Shown here: piece after piece, positions 28,176 through 35,692 of the stretch | How the letters are laid out: each line of letters opens with the position of its first letter | How positions within the stretch are numbered: the stretch's first letter is position 1 | Assembly (NCBI GenBank): GCA_022072415.1 | Contig: JAJVHW010000067.1 | Span: 1-44,840, forward strand | DNA length: 44,840 nt | Source: Planctomycetota bacterium | GTDB lineage: Bacteria; Planctomycetota; JAJSAM01; JAJVHW01 | Direction of reading: 5' to 3' | Made by a program: the position numbers and the translations under genes | Notes under the pieces: model-generated | Database searches by the model: none | The model's input: only the letters and a program-made list of their open reading frames with translations | Told to the model about the DNA's origin: nothing

Positions 28176-29390
28176 ATGTCCGGATCCGCCGACCCCAACC
28201 TGAGCACCGTGAACCTCGAGTGGCGCGCCCGCGCGCGCGAGGTGGCGGAGAAGTACGTCCGTCCCGTGGCGTGGAAGTACGACCGCCTGCAGGAGTACCC
28301 CTGGGAGATCCAGAAGCGACTGAAGGAGTACGGGCTTTTCAAGGTGTTCGTGCCGAAGGAGTACGGCGGATCGGAGACGTCCGGAGTCCTCAACCTGTGC
28401 ATCGTCGTCGAGGAATTGGCCCGCGCGTGCGGCGGAATCGGCGTCGGGTTCGCGGTGAACGCGCTCGGATCGTTCCCCCTCATGATCGGCGGCACCGACG
28501 AGCAGAAGCAGCGTCTCCTGCCGTCCGTTGCTGCCGGAGACCGGCTCGTGGCGTTCGGCCTCTCGGAGCGGAACGCAGGCTCCGACGCGGGAGGAATGGT
28601 CACGCGCGGAGAGAAGAACGACTCTGGATGGGTCGTGAATGGTCACAAGAAGTGGAACACGAACGGAGCTGTCGCGACGCTGAATACGATCTTCGCGGTG
28701 ACCGATCCGGAGTCGAAATCCCGCCGCATCAGTGCGTTCCTCGTGGAGTACCCGCGCGACGGGTTCCACATCGTGAAGGTCGAGGACAAGATGGGGATCC
28801 GCGCGATCCCCGTCGTGGAGCTCGAGTTCCGGAACATGCAGCTCCCCGACGACGCGCTCCTCGGCGGCCGGCCGGGGATGGGCTTCTCCCATGCGATGGC
28901 GACCCTCGACAAGGCGCGTCCCGGCGTCGCCGCGCAGGCCGTCGGCTGCGCGCAGGGAGCGCTGGACTTCGCCCTCCACTACGCCACCAAGCGGGTGCAG
29001 TTCGGCGAGCCCATCGTGAGCAAGCAGATGGTCCAGGCGATGCTCGCGGACATGGCCGCGCAGGTCGAGGCGGCGAGGCAGCTCGTCCACGCCGCGGCCC
29101 GCCACATCGACGCCGGCTCGCCGAAGGGCAACAAGTTCGCCGCCATGGCGAAGTGCTTCGCCACCGACACCGCGATGCGGGTCACCACGGAGGCGGTGCA
29201 GATCCTCGGCGGCTACGGGTTCATGCGCGACTACCCCGTGGAGAAGTACATGCGTGACGCGAAGATCACGCAGATCTACGAGGGCACCAACCAGGTGCAG
29301 CGCATGGTCATCGCGCGGAACCTGATCAAGGAGGCCGCGGAGCTCGACAGCCTCGCCGCGTACTTCCCGATCCCGGAATCGGCGCGATAG
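28176..29390 (+). CDS. Acyl-CoA dehydrogenase
   Basis: A 404-residue FAD enzyme catalysing alpha,beta-desaturation of acyl-CoA. Signatures are AFGLSERNAGSDAGGM, VNGHKKWNTNGAVA, the PS00073-like QILGGYGFMRDYPVEKYMRDAKITQIYEGTNQVQRMVIAR, with the catalytic base at the Glu of IYEGTN as in short- and medium-chain enzymes. The ATG has GGAGGAG upstream. No thiolase or ETF genes are adjacent. Base composition begins to fall inside this gene (less GC in codons around 28400-28720) and stays lower through to 32.6 kb. Confidence 0.94.
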   Translation: MSGSADPNLSTVNLEWRARAREVAEKYVRPVAWKYDRLQEYPWEIQKRLKEYGLFKVFVPKEYGGSETSGVLNLCIVVEELARACGGIGVGFAVNALGSFPLMIGGTDEQKQRLLPSVAAGDRLVAFGLSERNAGSDAGGMVTRGEKNDSGWVVNGHKKWNTNGAVATLNTIFAVTDPESKSRRISAFLVEYPRDGFHIVKVEDKMGIRAIPVVELEFRNMQLPDDALLGGRPGMGFSHAMATLDKARPGVAAQAVGCAQGALDFALHYATKRVQFGEPIVSKQMVQAMLADMAAQVEAARQLVHAAARHIDAGSPKGNKFAAMAKCFATDTAMRVTTEAVQILGGYGFMRDYPVEKYMRDAKITQIYEGTNQVQRMVIARNLIKEAAELDSLAAYFPIPESAR

Positions 29391-29618
29391 AGACGGTTAC
29401 AACTTCATTCCCAATCATGTCTTGCGCGGTTGTTGGTCGTTTGTTCGTAGTCCGGGCGGCCCGGTGTGCTTCAGGACGGCCGGGGGGATTCCCGGTCGAA
29501 GTGAGCCTGCCATTCCGGGCCGGTCGGATCCATTGCCTCCGCGGTTCCGGTTCGTCGTAGGTTCCGCGCCACGGTCGTGTCGTCGTCGTCTCCCCACTCC
29601 CCCATCGGAGCGCTCCCC
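29391..29618. other. Intergenic region, lower GC, before the cyclophilin-like gene
   Basis: This 228-base gap has a markedly lower GC first half (29391-29450). It probably holds the promoter of the following gene, but I cannot pick a convincing -35/-10 pair. In-frame ATG at 29577 is possible but lacks a ribosome binding site; GGAG at 29607-29610, 8 bases before 29619, decides the start. Confidence 0.4.
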
Positions 29619-30824
29619 ATGGCCTTGCAACCTTCCGCGATGCCCTCGGCAGACGAGGTTCGCGAAACTCTGCTCGATCGCTGGTACTTCCCCTATCGGA
29701 AGCAGATCTGGGCCGGCCTTCTTGTTGGTGCGATCGCCGTCGTGGCGATTCTGTGGGCCAAGCAGTGGCAGCGGAACGACCGCGACAATCAGTGGAACCG
29801 GCTTGCCGTGGCGACCTCTCAGGAGTCGAGCGCGCAGCTCGCGCCGCTGCGTCGGCTGATCCAGGAGTACCCTGCGGCCCCGGTGACTCCGTGGGCGATG
29901 CAATCTCTGATCGCTGCGCAGATCGAGCTCGGAGCACACGACGATGCGCTCGCCACGCTCGCGGAGCTCCGTGCCAAGTTCCCCGACTTCGTCATCTCCA
30001 CCGAGTCGATGGACTCCTCGGCCACGCGCTCCCTCGCCCACCAGCTCGAGGAGTCGATCAAGTCCCAAGCCGCTTGGGAAAAGGAGCACGCGTACGTGCA
30101 TCCGGTTCCGAGCAAGGCGCGCGAGGTGCTGGTGGAGACGACGGCGGGCGACTTCTGGCTCCACCTCTACTCCGACCTCTCTCCGGCGCATGTGGAGGAG
30201 TTCGTCCGGCGCGCGAAGTCCGGGGTCTACAACGGGACCCAGGTGTACGCGACCCGCGTGCGTGAGTCCGCCACCGCGAGGGAGCCGCTCCTGTTCGAGG
30301 CCGGGAGTTCATGGTCCAACGTGAACGGGGGTGACCGTTTCCGTCGCGATCCCGGCGATCACGACAGGGATGAGCCGGACGCCGTCCAGGAGCCTGAGCA
30401 GTCGAGGTACCGGATCCGTCACCAGCGGGGGGTCGTCAGCTCCGTCATGATGGGTTCAGGCGAGTCGATGCAGCGGTTCCAGGTCATCCTCGCGAAGAGC
30501 GGGATGTCGCAGGAGAACGGTCGTACGACGCCGTTCGCCGCGGTCGCGGACCGCGACGGTTCGATGGACGTGGTGGACCGGATCGGAACCGCGCCGACCT
30601 ACGGAACGACGGACGCGACCAAGGACTTGGCGGGTGTGGACCGGATGCGCGATCACCCCTATCCGCCGATCTACATCCGCAGGGTGTCGGTCTGGGCCAG
30701 CGAGAAGCTCGAGGACGGGCACACGTGGGACACCAAGCGGGTGCGCACCAAGGACGCGGAGCCCTGGGAGACGACCCTTCCGAAGCCTTTCGGGCCCGAG
30801 GACCTGGTCTCCGGCCAGAAGTAG
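29619..30824 (+). CDS. Membrane-anchored protein with TPR-like and degenerate cyclophilin domains
   Basis: A 401-residue protein with an N-terminal anchor (KQIWAGLLVGAIAVVAILWAK, about 28-48), a helical TPR-like region (about 65-150), and a C-terminal cyclophilin-like domain starting VLVETTAGDFWLHLYSDLSPAHVEEFVRRAKSGVYNGTQVY. The later strands also fit (GVVSSVMMGSGESMQRFQVILA; PFAAVADRDGSMDVVDRIG). However, the catalytic FHRVI-FMxQGGD region is replaced by TRVRESATAREPLLFEAG, so peptidyl-prolyl isomerase activity is doubtful. The layout resembles YfgM/PpiD-type periplasmic chaperones. It is convergent with parB, separated by the parS palindrome. Confidence 0.7.
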   Translation: MALQPSAMPSADEVRETLLDRWYFPYRKQIWAGLLVGAIAVVAILWAKQWQRNDRDNQWNRLAVATSQESSAQLAPLRRLIQEYPAAPVTPWAMQSLIAAQIELGAHDDALATLAELRAKFPDFVISTESMDSSATRSLAHQLEESIKSQAAWEKEHAYVHPVPSKAREVLVETTAGDFWLHLYSDLSPAHVEEFVRRAKSGVYNGTQVYATRVRESATAREPLLFEAGSSWSNVNGGDRFRRDPGDHDRDEPDAVQEPEQSRYRIRHQRGVVSSVMMGSGESMQRFQVILAKSGMSQENGRTTPFAAVADRDGSMDVVDRIGTAPTYGTTDATKDLAGVDRMRDHPYPPIYIRRVSVWASEKLEDGHTWDTKRVRTKDAEPWETTLPKPFGPEDLVSGQK

Positions 30825-30836
30825 CCCCACGAAGCG

Positions 30837-30876
30837 CCAAGGGGGGCATGTTCCACGTGGAACATGCCCCCCTTGG
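30837..30876. promoter_or_regulatory. parS site inside a 40-bp perfect palindrome
   Basis: TGTTCCACGTGGAACA (30849-30864) is a fully symmetric parS-like ParB binding site. The symmetry continues without a break on both sides (CCAAGGGGGGCA to the left, TGCCCCCCTTGG to the right), making a 40-bp perfect palindrome between two convergent genes, 12 bases after one stop and 12 bases before the parB stop. In RNA the same sequence would fold into a very strong hairpin, so it may double as a bidirectional terminator. Confidence 0.85.
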
Positions 30877-30888
30877 ATTCAGCCCCCG

Positions 30889-31725
30889 TCAGCCGAGCAA
30901 CTGCTCGACCAGCCGGTCGCACTCCTCGCGGCTGAAGTACTCGATCACGATACGGCCCTTGCCGCCCCGATCCGCCACGGAGACACGCGTTCCCAGCCGC
31001 TCGCGGAGCTGCTGCTCCAGATCCTCCAGGTGGGCGGCCTTCGCCTTCACGGCCCCCTCGCGCGGGTCCCCGGACGACTCCTGCACGAGACGCTCCGCGT
31101 CGCGGACCGACAGGCCCTCGGCTGCGACCCGGGCCGCGAGCACACGCTGCGTTTCCACGCCGGGCGCACCCAGCAACGCCCGGGCGTGCCCCATGGTCAG
31201 TGTTCCACGTGAAACAAGCTCCTGCAGATCCGCCGGGAGGTCGAGAAGCCGGACCATGTTCGCCACGGCCGACCGGCTCTTCCCGATCCGCTTGGCGACC
31301 TCGTCCTGCGTGAGGTCGAACTTCTCCATGTAGGAGTGGTAGGCCCGCGCCAGCTCCATGGGGTTCAGATCCTCGCGCTGGACGTTCTCGATGAGCGCCA
31401 GCTCGAGCATCTCCGCATCGTTGGCCTCCCGCACGATCGCGGGGATCGAGTCCAGACCCAGCGACTCGCACGCGCGGAGTCGGCGCTCGCCTGCGATGAC
31501 CTGGAACCGGTCGCCGAGTCGGCGCACGGTGATCGGCTGCAACACCCCGTGCTCACGGATCGATGCCGCGAGATCGCCGAGCTCTCCGTCCGTGAACGTC
31601 CGGCGGGGCTGGTACGGGTTCGCGTCCACGCTCTGCAGGGGGATCTGCGTCACCGACGCCGCCGGCTGCTCCTCCTGACCGGAGAGGAGGAAGTCGAGTC
31701 CGCGCCCAAGCCGTCGCTGCACCAT
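30889..31725 (-). CDS. parB: ParB/Spo0J chromosome-partitioning protein
   Basis: A 278-residue ParB. The N-terminal NPYQPRRTF and the CTP-binding GERRLRA (79-85) define the CTPase clamp domain, ELALIENVQREDLNPMELARAY follows, then the helix-turn-helix (LTQDEVAKRIGKSRSAVANMVRLLDLP) that reads parS, and a Leu-rich C-terminal dimer domain. ParB loads at parS and spreads, organising the origin region. No parA/soj gene is adjacent, although parAB is usually an operon. A parS-type site lies within this coding sequence and another just beyond its stop. GGAGGTG before the ATG is a good ribosome binding site. Confidence 0.95.
   Translation of the reverse strand: MVQRRLGRGLDFLLSGQEEQPAASVTQIPLQSVDANPYQPRRTFTDGELGDLAASIREHGVLQPITVRRLGDRFQVIAGERRLRACESLGLDSIPAIVREANDAEMLELALIENVQREDLNPMELARAYHSYMEKFDLTQDEVAKRIGKSRSAVANMVRLLDLPADLQELVSRGTLTMGHARALLGAPGVETQRVLAARVAAEGLSVRDAERLVQESSGDPREGAVKAKAAHLEDLEQQLRERLGTRVSVADRGGKGRIVIEYFSREECDRLVEQLLG
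31201..31216. promoter_or_regulatory. Intragenic parS site within parB
   Basis: TGTTCCACGTGAAACA, whose other strand reads TGTTTCACGTGGAACA, differs from the classical parS TGTTTCACGTGAAACA by one base. It lies in the DNA-binding-domain coding region of parB, 337 bases from the palindromic site. Intragenic parS within or next to parB is known in other bacteria. Confidence 0.85.
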
Positions 31726-31815
31726 GAGAACACCTCCATCGGACCGCGCGAGGCACTCCGCGTCGCGCCGCAGGCGAGACTACGGGATAGGGAGGACAGG
31801 CGTCACCTCAACCGC

Positions 31816-31821
31816 TAGAAT
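31816..31821 (+). promoter_or_regulatory. -10-like element TAGAAT before the membrane protein gene
   Basis: TAGAAT, a good -10 match, ends 7 bases before the ATG at 31829. A GGAGG lies between them but is only one base from the ATG, too close to act as an ordinary ribosome binding site, so leaderless initiation is more likely. Confidence 0.4.
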
Positions 31822-31828
31822 CGGAGGC

Positions 31829-32560
31829 ATGAGATGGGCGTTCGAGGCAACGGTCCGAGACGGGCTCCGCGCCCCGGGACTTCGCCTGCTGCTCGCCGCG
31901 GTCGTCGTCATCGGAGTCGCCCTGCCGCGCATCCCGATGCCTGGCGCCTCGCTGCACGATCACCGGCACCTGTCGGCGGAGATCATCTGGTCCACGCTGA
32001 TGCTGGCCGTCGGTGTCTCCTCCCTCGCAGCGGGGGCCTACGCCGCCCAGCGGGACCATTCGAGGGGGTACACAGCGGAGTGGGCCTCCAGCCCGGCGAG
32101 CGCCTCGAGCTACGCATCGGGGCGGGTTCTCGGTGCCGCCATGCTGGCCTTCATTGCGGGAGTCGTTCTGTCGGTCTCGGTCTTGCTCTTCCAGTGGATC
32201 GCGGACATCTCGGCGGTCCCGTCGGACGCGGCTCTCGTGCTTCCGTTCTTGGCCGCGCTCCAGGCGGCCGCGCACGCCGCATTCGGTCTCGCGCTGGGCT
32301 GCCTGCTCCCCGTCGAAGCAGCGCTTCTCGTCGGTCTTCTCGCGTCCTGGACCTGCCGCCTCGGCGGCGACGACTTCGCATGGGTCCGCGTCTGCATTCC
32401 CGACCCTGCGGGTCCATGGTCCGGGCGCAGGGTCGCGCTCACCGGGCTTCCCTCGGCGCTCGAAGCGACGTGGGGCATCTCCGCGTGGCTGGCCGTCGCC
32501 GCGGCGTGGACCCTCGCGTCTGCGGCAGGACTCAAGCGAAGACATCCGGCGACGACATAA
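31829..32560 (+). CDS. Multi-pass membrane protein, ABC-2 permease-like
   Basis: A 243-residue protein with about six hydrophobic segments and short polar loops. The layout (MRWAFEATVRDGLRAPGLRLLL first, then alternating helices and a YTAEWASSPASASSYASGRVLGAAML loop) resembles ABC-2 type permeases, but no ATPase gene is adjacent and I see no diagnostic motif. The assignment is therefore topological only. It is divergent from parB, 103 bases away. GC is lower than in most of the window. Confidence 0.55.
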   Translation: MRWAFEATVRDGLRAPGLRLLLAAVVVIGVALPRIPMPGASLHDHRHLSAEIIWSTLMLAVGVSSLAAGAYAAQRDHSRGYTAEWASSPASASSYASGRVLGAAMLAFIAGVVLSVSVLLFQWIADISAVPSDAALVLPFLAALQAAAHAAFGLALGCLLPVEAALLVGLLASWTCRLGGDDFAWVRVCIPDPAGPWSGRRVALTGLPSALEATWGISAWLAVAAAWTLASAAGLKRRHPATT

Positions 32561-32663
32561 GGTGTTTCTGGACAATGCTTTGCGCCTCCCTCGGGTCCCC
32601 CCGACGAGGCTCCTTGTGTTTCACGCCGGACGGGGCATCATGCGGGGCTAAGGTCAACCCGCG

Positions 32664-33389
32664 TTGCGCGCCGCAGTGATCGCCGACATCCACAGCAACC
32701 TCGAGGCTCTCGAGGCGGTGATGGCCGCGCTTTCGAAAGCCCGGATCGACCGCTACGTCTGCGTCGGCGACGTCGTCGGCTACGGCGCCGACCCGGAGGC
32801 CTGCATCCGGATCGTCCGGGAGACCTGCGACATCGTCATCGCCGGCAACCACGACTGGGCGGTCGCGAACCGTCTGTCGATGGAGTTCTTCAACGCGTAC
32901 GCCCGCGACGCGATCGTCTGGACGCGCACGCGCATCACCGCCGACGACACGGCATGGCTCCGCGACCTGCCGCTCACCGCGGACATCGACCATCACGCGA
33001 CCCTCGCGCACGCCACGCTCCACAACCCCGCCGCATTCGACTACCTCCTCACGTCGTACGACGCGCACCTCTCCATGAACGTGCTCGAGCGTCCCCTCTG
33101 CTTCGTCGGCCACTCGCACATCCCCATCACGTTCATGGAGCGCGGCGGGCTCGGCTTCACGTTCGCGGACATCATCGACCTCGCCGCCGTCGAGAAGGCG
33201 ATCATCAACCCCGGCTCGGTGGGGCAGCCGCGCGACGAGAACCCCGCCGCGGCGTACGCGATCCTCGACACCGTGAAGCGGCGCGTCACGCTGCACCGCG
33301 TCCCCTACGACGTGGACAAGGCCGCGTCGAAGATCCTCGCCGCGGGACTCCCGCAGGTCCTCGCGGACAGGCTGCACGTGGGGAAGTGA
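32664..33389 (+). CDS. Metallophosphoesterase (calcineurin-like, YfcE/MJ0936-type)
   Basis: A 241-residue phosphoesterase with all metal-site motifs: ADIHSN (residues 7-12), GDVVGYGAD, GNHDW and GHSHIP, and a closing NPGSVGQPRDENPAAAYAI typical of the YfcE-like group. The start is TTG at 32664, since there is no earlier ATG and the first strand (RAAVIADIH) begins immediately. A TAAGGT lies 9 bases before it. The 4-base gap to the next gene indicates an operon. The substrate, a phosphodiester or nucleotide, is unknown. Confidence 0.88.
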   Translation: MRAAVIADIHSNLEALEAVMAALSKARIDRYVCVGDVVGYGADPEACIRIVRETCDIVIAGNHDWAVANRLSMEFFNAYARDAIVWTRTRITADDTAWLRDLPLTADIDHHATLAHATLHNPAAFDYLLTSYDAHLSMNVLERPLCFVGHSHIPITFMERGGLGFTFADIIDLAAVEKAIINPGSVGQPRDENPAAAYAILDTVKRRVTLHRVPYDVDKAASKILAAGLPQVLADRLHVGK

Positions 33390-33393
33390 CCCC

Positions 33394-34803
33394 GTGAGCG
33401 CGCGCCACGGACACCTTCCGCGGATCGCGCTCGCCGCCGCAGACGCGGCCGCCGCCGCTGCCGCTGCCGCCCTCGCCTACTGGCTGCGCTTCGGCTCGGG
33501 CCTCCTCGACGTGCACGGGCGCACCGACGTCCTGCCCGGACGATACGCCGCGGCGATTCCCGCGGTCGTCGGCTGCGGCCTGGCCGCCGCCGCGATCTCG
33601 GGCTTCTACGACCGTAGAAGGATGGACCGCGCCCCGCGCCCCGCGGACCTCATGCGCCTCGCGTTCCACCACGGGGCCCTCCTCGCCACGCTCGCGCTGC
33701 TCTGGCGCGACGAGTTCCAGTACGCGCGCGTCGCGGTGGCCGTCGCGGCCGTGCTGTTCGCGCCTGCGGACTTCGCCGCGCGGTCGCTCGTCCTCTCCGC
33801 CCTCGCCCGCGCCGCCGCCGGCGCTCCGTGGAGGACGCGCGCTGCCGTGCTCGGAAGCGGCAGGCCCGTCGCGGCCCTCGCGGCGGCGATGTCGCGGAGC
33901 CGATCCACGGCCGCCGACGTGGCGCTCGTGGACTCCGACGACGCCGCGCGACTCTGGCCCCGCGCCGCGCGGATCGACGCCGCAGCGGCAGATGCATCCG
34001 CACTCGCCGCCGAGATCGCCTCCAGGGGACTCGACGAAGTGTGGATCGCGCACGACGCGGCCGACGCAGAGCGCGTCCCGAGACTTCTCGTGGCGCTCGA
34101 GCAGACGACCGCCGACGTCCGCGTCGTCCCGGACCTCGGGGACGCCGTGCTCGTGAACGCCGACGCCGACGTGGTGGGGGGCCTCCCGGTCGTCACCGCG
34201 CGCCAGCGGCCGCACTTCGGCCTGCGGGCCGCGCTGAAACGGACCACGGACGTGGCCCTCGCCGCGGCGCTGCTCGTCGCGTCCGCGCCCGTCATCGCCC
34301 TCTGCGCGCTCGTCGTGCGCCTCACGTCGCCGGGACCCGCGCTCTACACGCAGGAGCGCATGGGGCTCGACGGCCGGAAGTTCCGGATCTTCAAGCTGAG
34401 GACCATGCGCACGGACGCCGAGGACCTCACGGGGCCCGTCTTCGCCGCGCCGAGCGACCCTCGCGCCACGCCCTTCGGGCGGTTCCTGCGCCGCTTCTCC
34501 ATCGATGAGCTCCCGCAGCTCGTGAACGTGCTCCGCGGCGAGATGAGCCTCGTCGGACCGCGGCCCGAGCGCCCGTCGTTCATCGCGCAGTTCCGGGCGA
34601 GGTACCCCGGCTACATGCTCAGGCACTCGGTGAAGGCCGGGATGACGGGCTGGGCGCAGGTCCACGGATTCCGCGGCGAAAGCTCACTTGAGGACCGCCT
34701 TCGGTACGATCTTGAATACATCGAACGATGGAGCTTCTTCTTCGATCTCGAGATCCTCGGACGCACCGCCTTCCAGGTGGTCGCGGGTCGGAACGCATGC
34801 TGA
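33394..34803 (+). CDS. Polyprenyl-phosphate sugar-1-phosphate transferase (WcaJ/WbaP type)
   Basis: A 469-residue initiating transferase of exopolysaccharide synthesis. The N-terminal half has about five membrane helices and a Rossmann-like CoA-binding segment (AAVLGSGRPVAAL). The C-terminal catalytic domain has KRTTDVALAAALLVASAPVIA, PGPALYTQERMGLDGRKFRIFKLRTMRTDAE, RFLRRFSIDELPQLVNVLRGEMSLVGPRPERP and GMTGWAQVHGFRGE, complete for the bacterial sugar transferase family. It would link glucose-1-phosphate or galactose-1-phosphate to undecaprenyl phosphate. No polysaccharide cluster is present, so it may serve a distant locus. It starts with GTG. Confidence 0.92.
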   Translation: MSARHGHLPRIALAAADAAAAAAAAALAYWLRFGSGLLDVHGRTDVLPGRYAAAIPAVVGCGLAAAAISGFYDRRRMDRAPRPADLMRLAFHHGALLATLALLWRDEFQYARVAVAVAAVLFAPADFAARSLVLSALARAAAGAPWRTRAAVLGSGRPVAALAAAMSRSRSTAADVALVDSDDAARLWPRAARIDAAAADASALAAEIASRGLDEVWIAHDAADAERVPRLLVALEQTTADVRVVPDLGDAVLVNADADVVGGLPVVTARQRPHFGLRAALKRTTDVALAAALLVASAPVIALCALVVRLTSPGPALYTQERMGLDGRKFRIFKLRTMRTDAEDLTGPVFAAPSDPRATPFGRFLRRFSIDELPQLVNVLRGEMSLVGPRPERPSFIAQFRARYPGYMLRHSVKAGMTGWAQVHGFRGESSLEDRLRYDLEYIERWSFFFDLEILGRTAFQVVAGRNAC

Positions 34804-34837
34804 CCGCCGGAGCGCGGCGGACGGAGGAGCGCGCGCG

Positions 34838-35692
34838 ATGACCGCGAAGAACGCGCCGTCCCGGCGGAGGTCGGGCGACGATCCCGCGCTCGACTCCTAC
34901 CTGCGGGACATCCGGGAGACTCCGCTCCTCACGGCCGACGAGGAGAAGGAGCTCGCCACGCGCGTGCGGAACGGCGACCTCGAGGCCCGCGACCGCCTCA
35001 CGCGCGCGAACCTCCGCCTCGTGGTCTCCATCGCGAAGCAGTACGCGAACCGCGGCCTCACCCTCACCGACCTGATCGAAGAGGGGAACGTCGGTCTCCT
35101 GAAGGCCGTCGAGCGGTTCGACCCCGCGGCGGACTGCCGCTTCAGCACGTACGGAGCGTGGTGGATCAAGCAGTCGATCCGGAAGGCCCTCATCAACACG
35201 TCGCGCATGGTGCGCGTGCCGTCGTACATGTTCGAAGCCATCGCGAAGCTCCGCCTCACGGCCGCGCGCGTCGAGCACGAACTCGGCCGCGCACCCACGT
35301 TCGACGAGGTCGCCGAGGCGATGGGGCTCGACGACGACGGCCGCGAGAGCCTCCGCCGCGCGGTCAGCGCCTCGCGGTCCGGCCGCGCCACCACGTCGCT
35401 CGACTCGATCACCGGCGAGGGCGACTCGATCCCCGACCCGCGTTCGACCGCGCCCGACGACGAGGTCTCCGGCACGCAGGACCGCGCGCGGCTCCAGGAA
35501 CTCCTCGCCTCCATCGACCCTCGCGAGGCGGACGTCCTGCGGCTCCGCTTCGGCATCGACACCGAGGCCCCGGTCACGCTCCGCGAGATCGGAGAGCGGC
35601 TCGGGATCTCCCGCGAGCGCGTGCGGCAGATCGAGGTGCGCGCGCTCCGCCGGCTCACGGAGAGGATCCGCGAGGAAGACGGCCCCGCGTGA
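34838..35692 (+). CDS. RNA polymerase sigma factor, RpoD/SigA-like (sigma70 group 1 or 2)
   Basis: A 284-residue sigma70. Region 1.2 DSYLRDIRETPLLTADEEKELATRV, region 2 ANLRLVVSIAKQYANRGLTLTDLIEEGNVGLLKAVERFDPAADCRFSTYGAWWIKQSIRKAL, a region 3 from VPSYMFEAIAKL, and region 4 with the helix-turn-helix TLREIGERLGISRERVRQIEVRALRRL are complete. The short length and the lack of a region 1.1 extension suggest a group 2 (RpoS-like) or a small primary sigma. GGAGGAG lies 8 bases before the ATG at 34838. Its stop overlaps the hemW GTG start. Confidence 0.93.
   Translation: MTAKNAPSRRRSGDDPALDSYLRDIRETPLLTADEEKELATRVRNGDLEARDRLTRANLRLVVSIAKQYANRGLTLTDLIEEGNVGLLKAVERFDPAADCRFSTYGAWWIKQSIRKALINTSRMVRVPSYMFEAIAKLRLTAARVEHELGRAPTFDEVAEAMGLDDDGRESLRRAVSASRSGRATTSLDSITGEGDSIPDPRSTAPDDEVSGTQDRARLQELLASIDPREADVLRLRFGIDTEAPVTLREIGERLGISRERVRQIEVRALRRLTERIREEDGPA

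Noticed and set aside
32617-32632. Half parS TGTTTCACG before the metallophosphoesterase
   Set aside because: Only one half-site is present, so ParB would not be expected to load.
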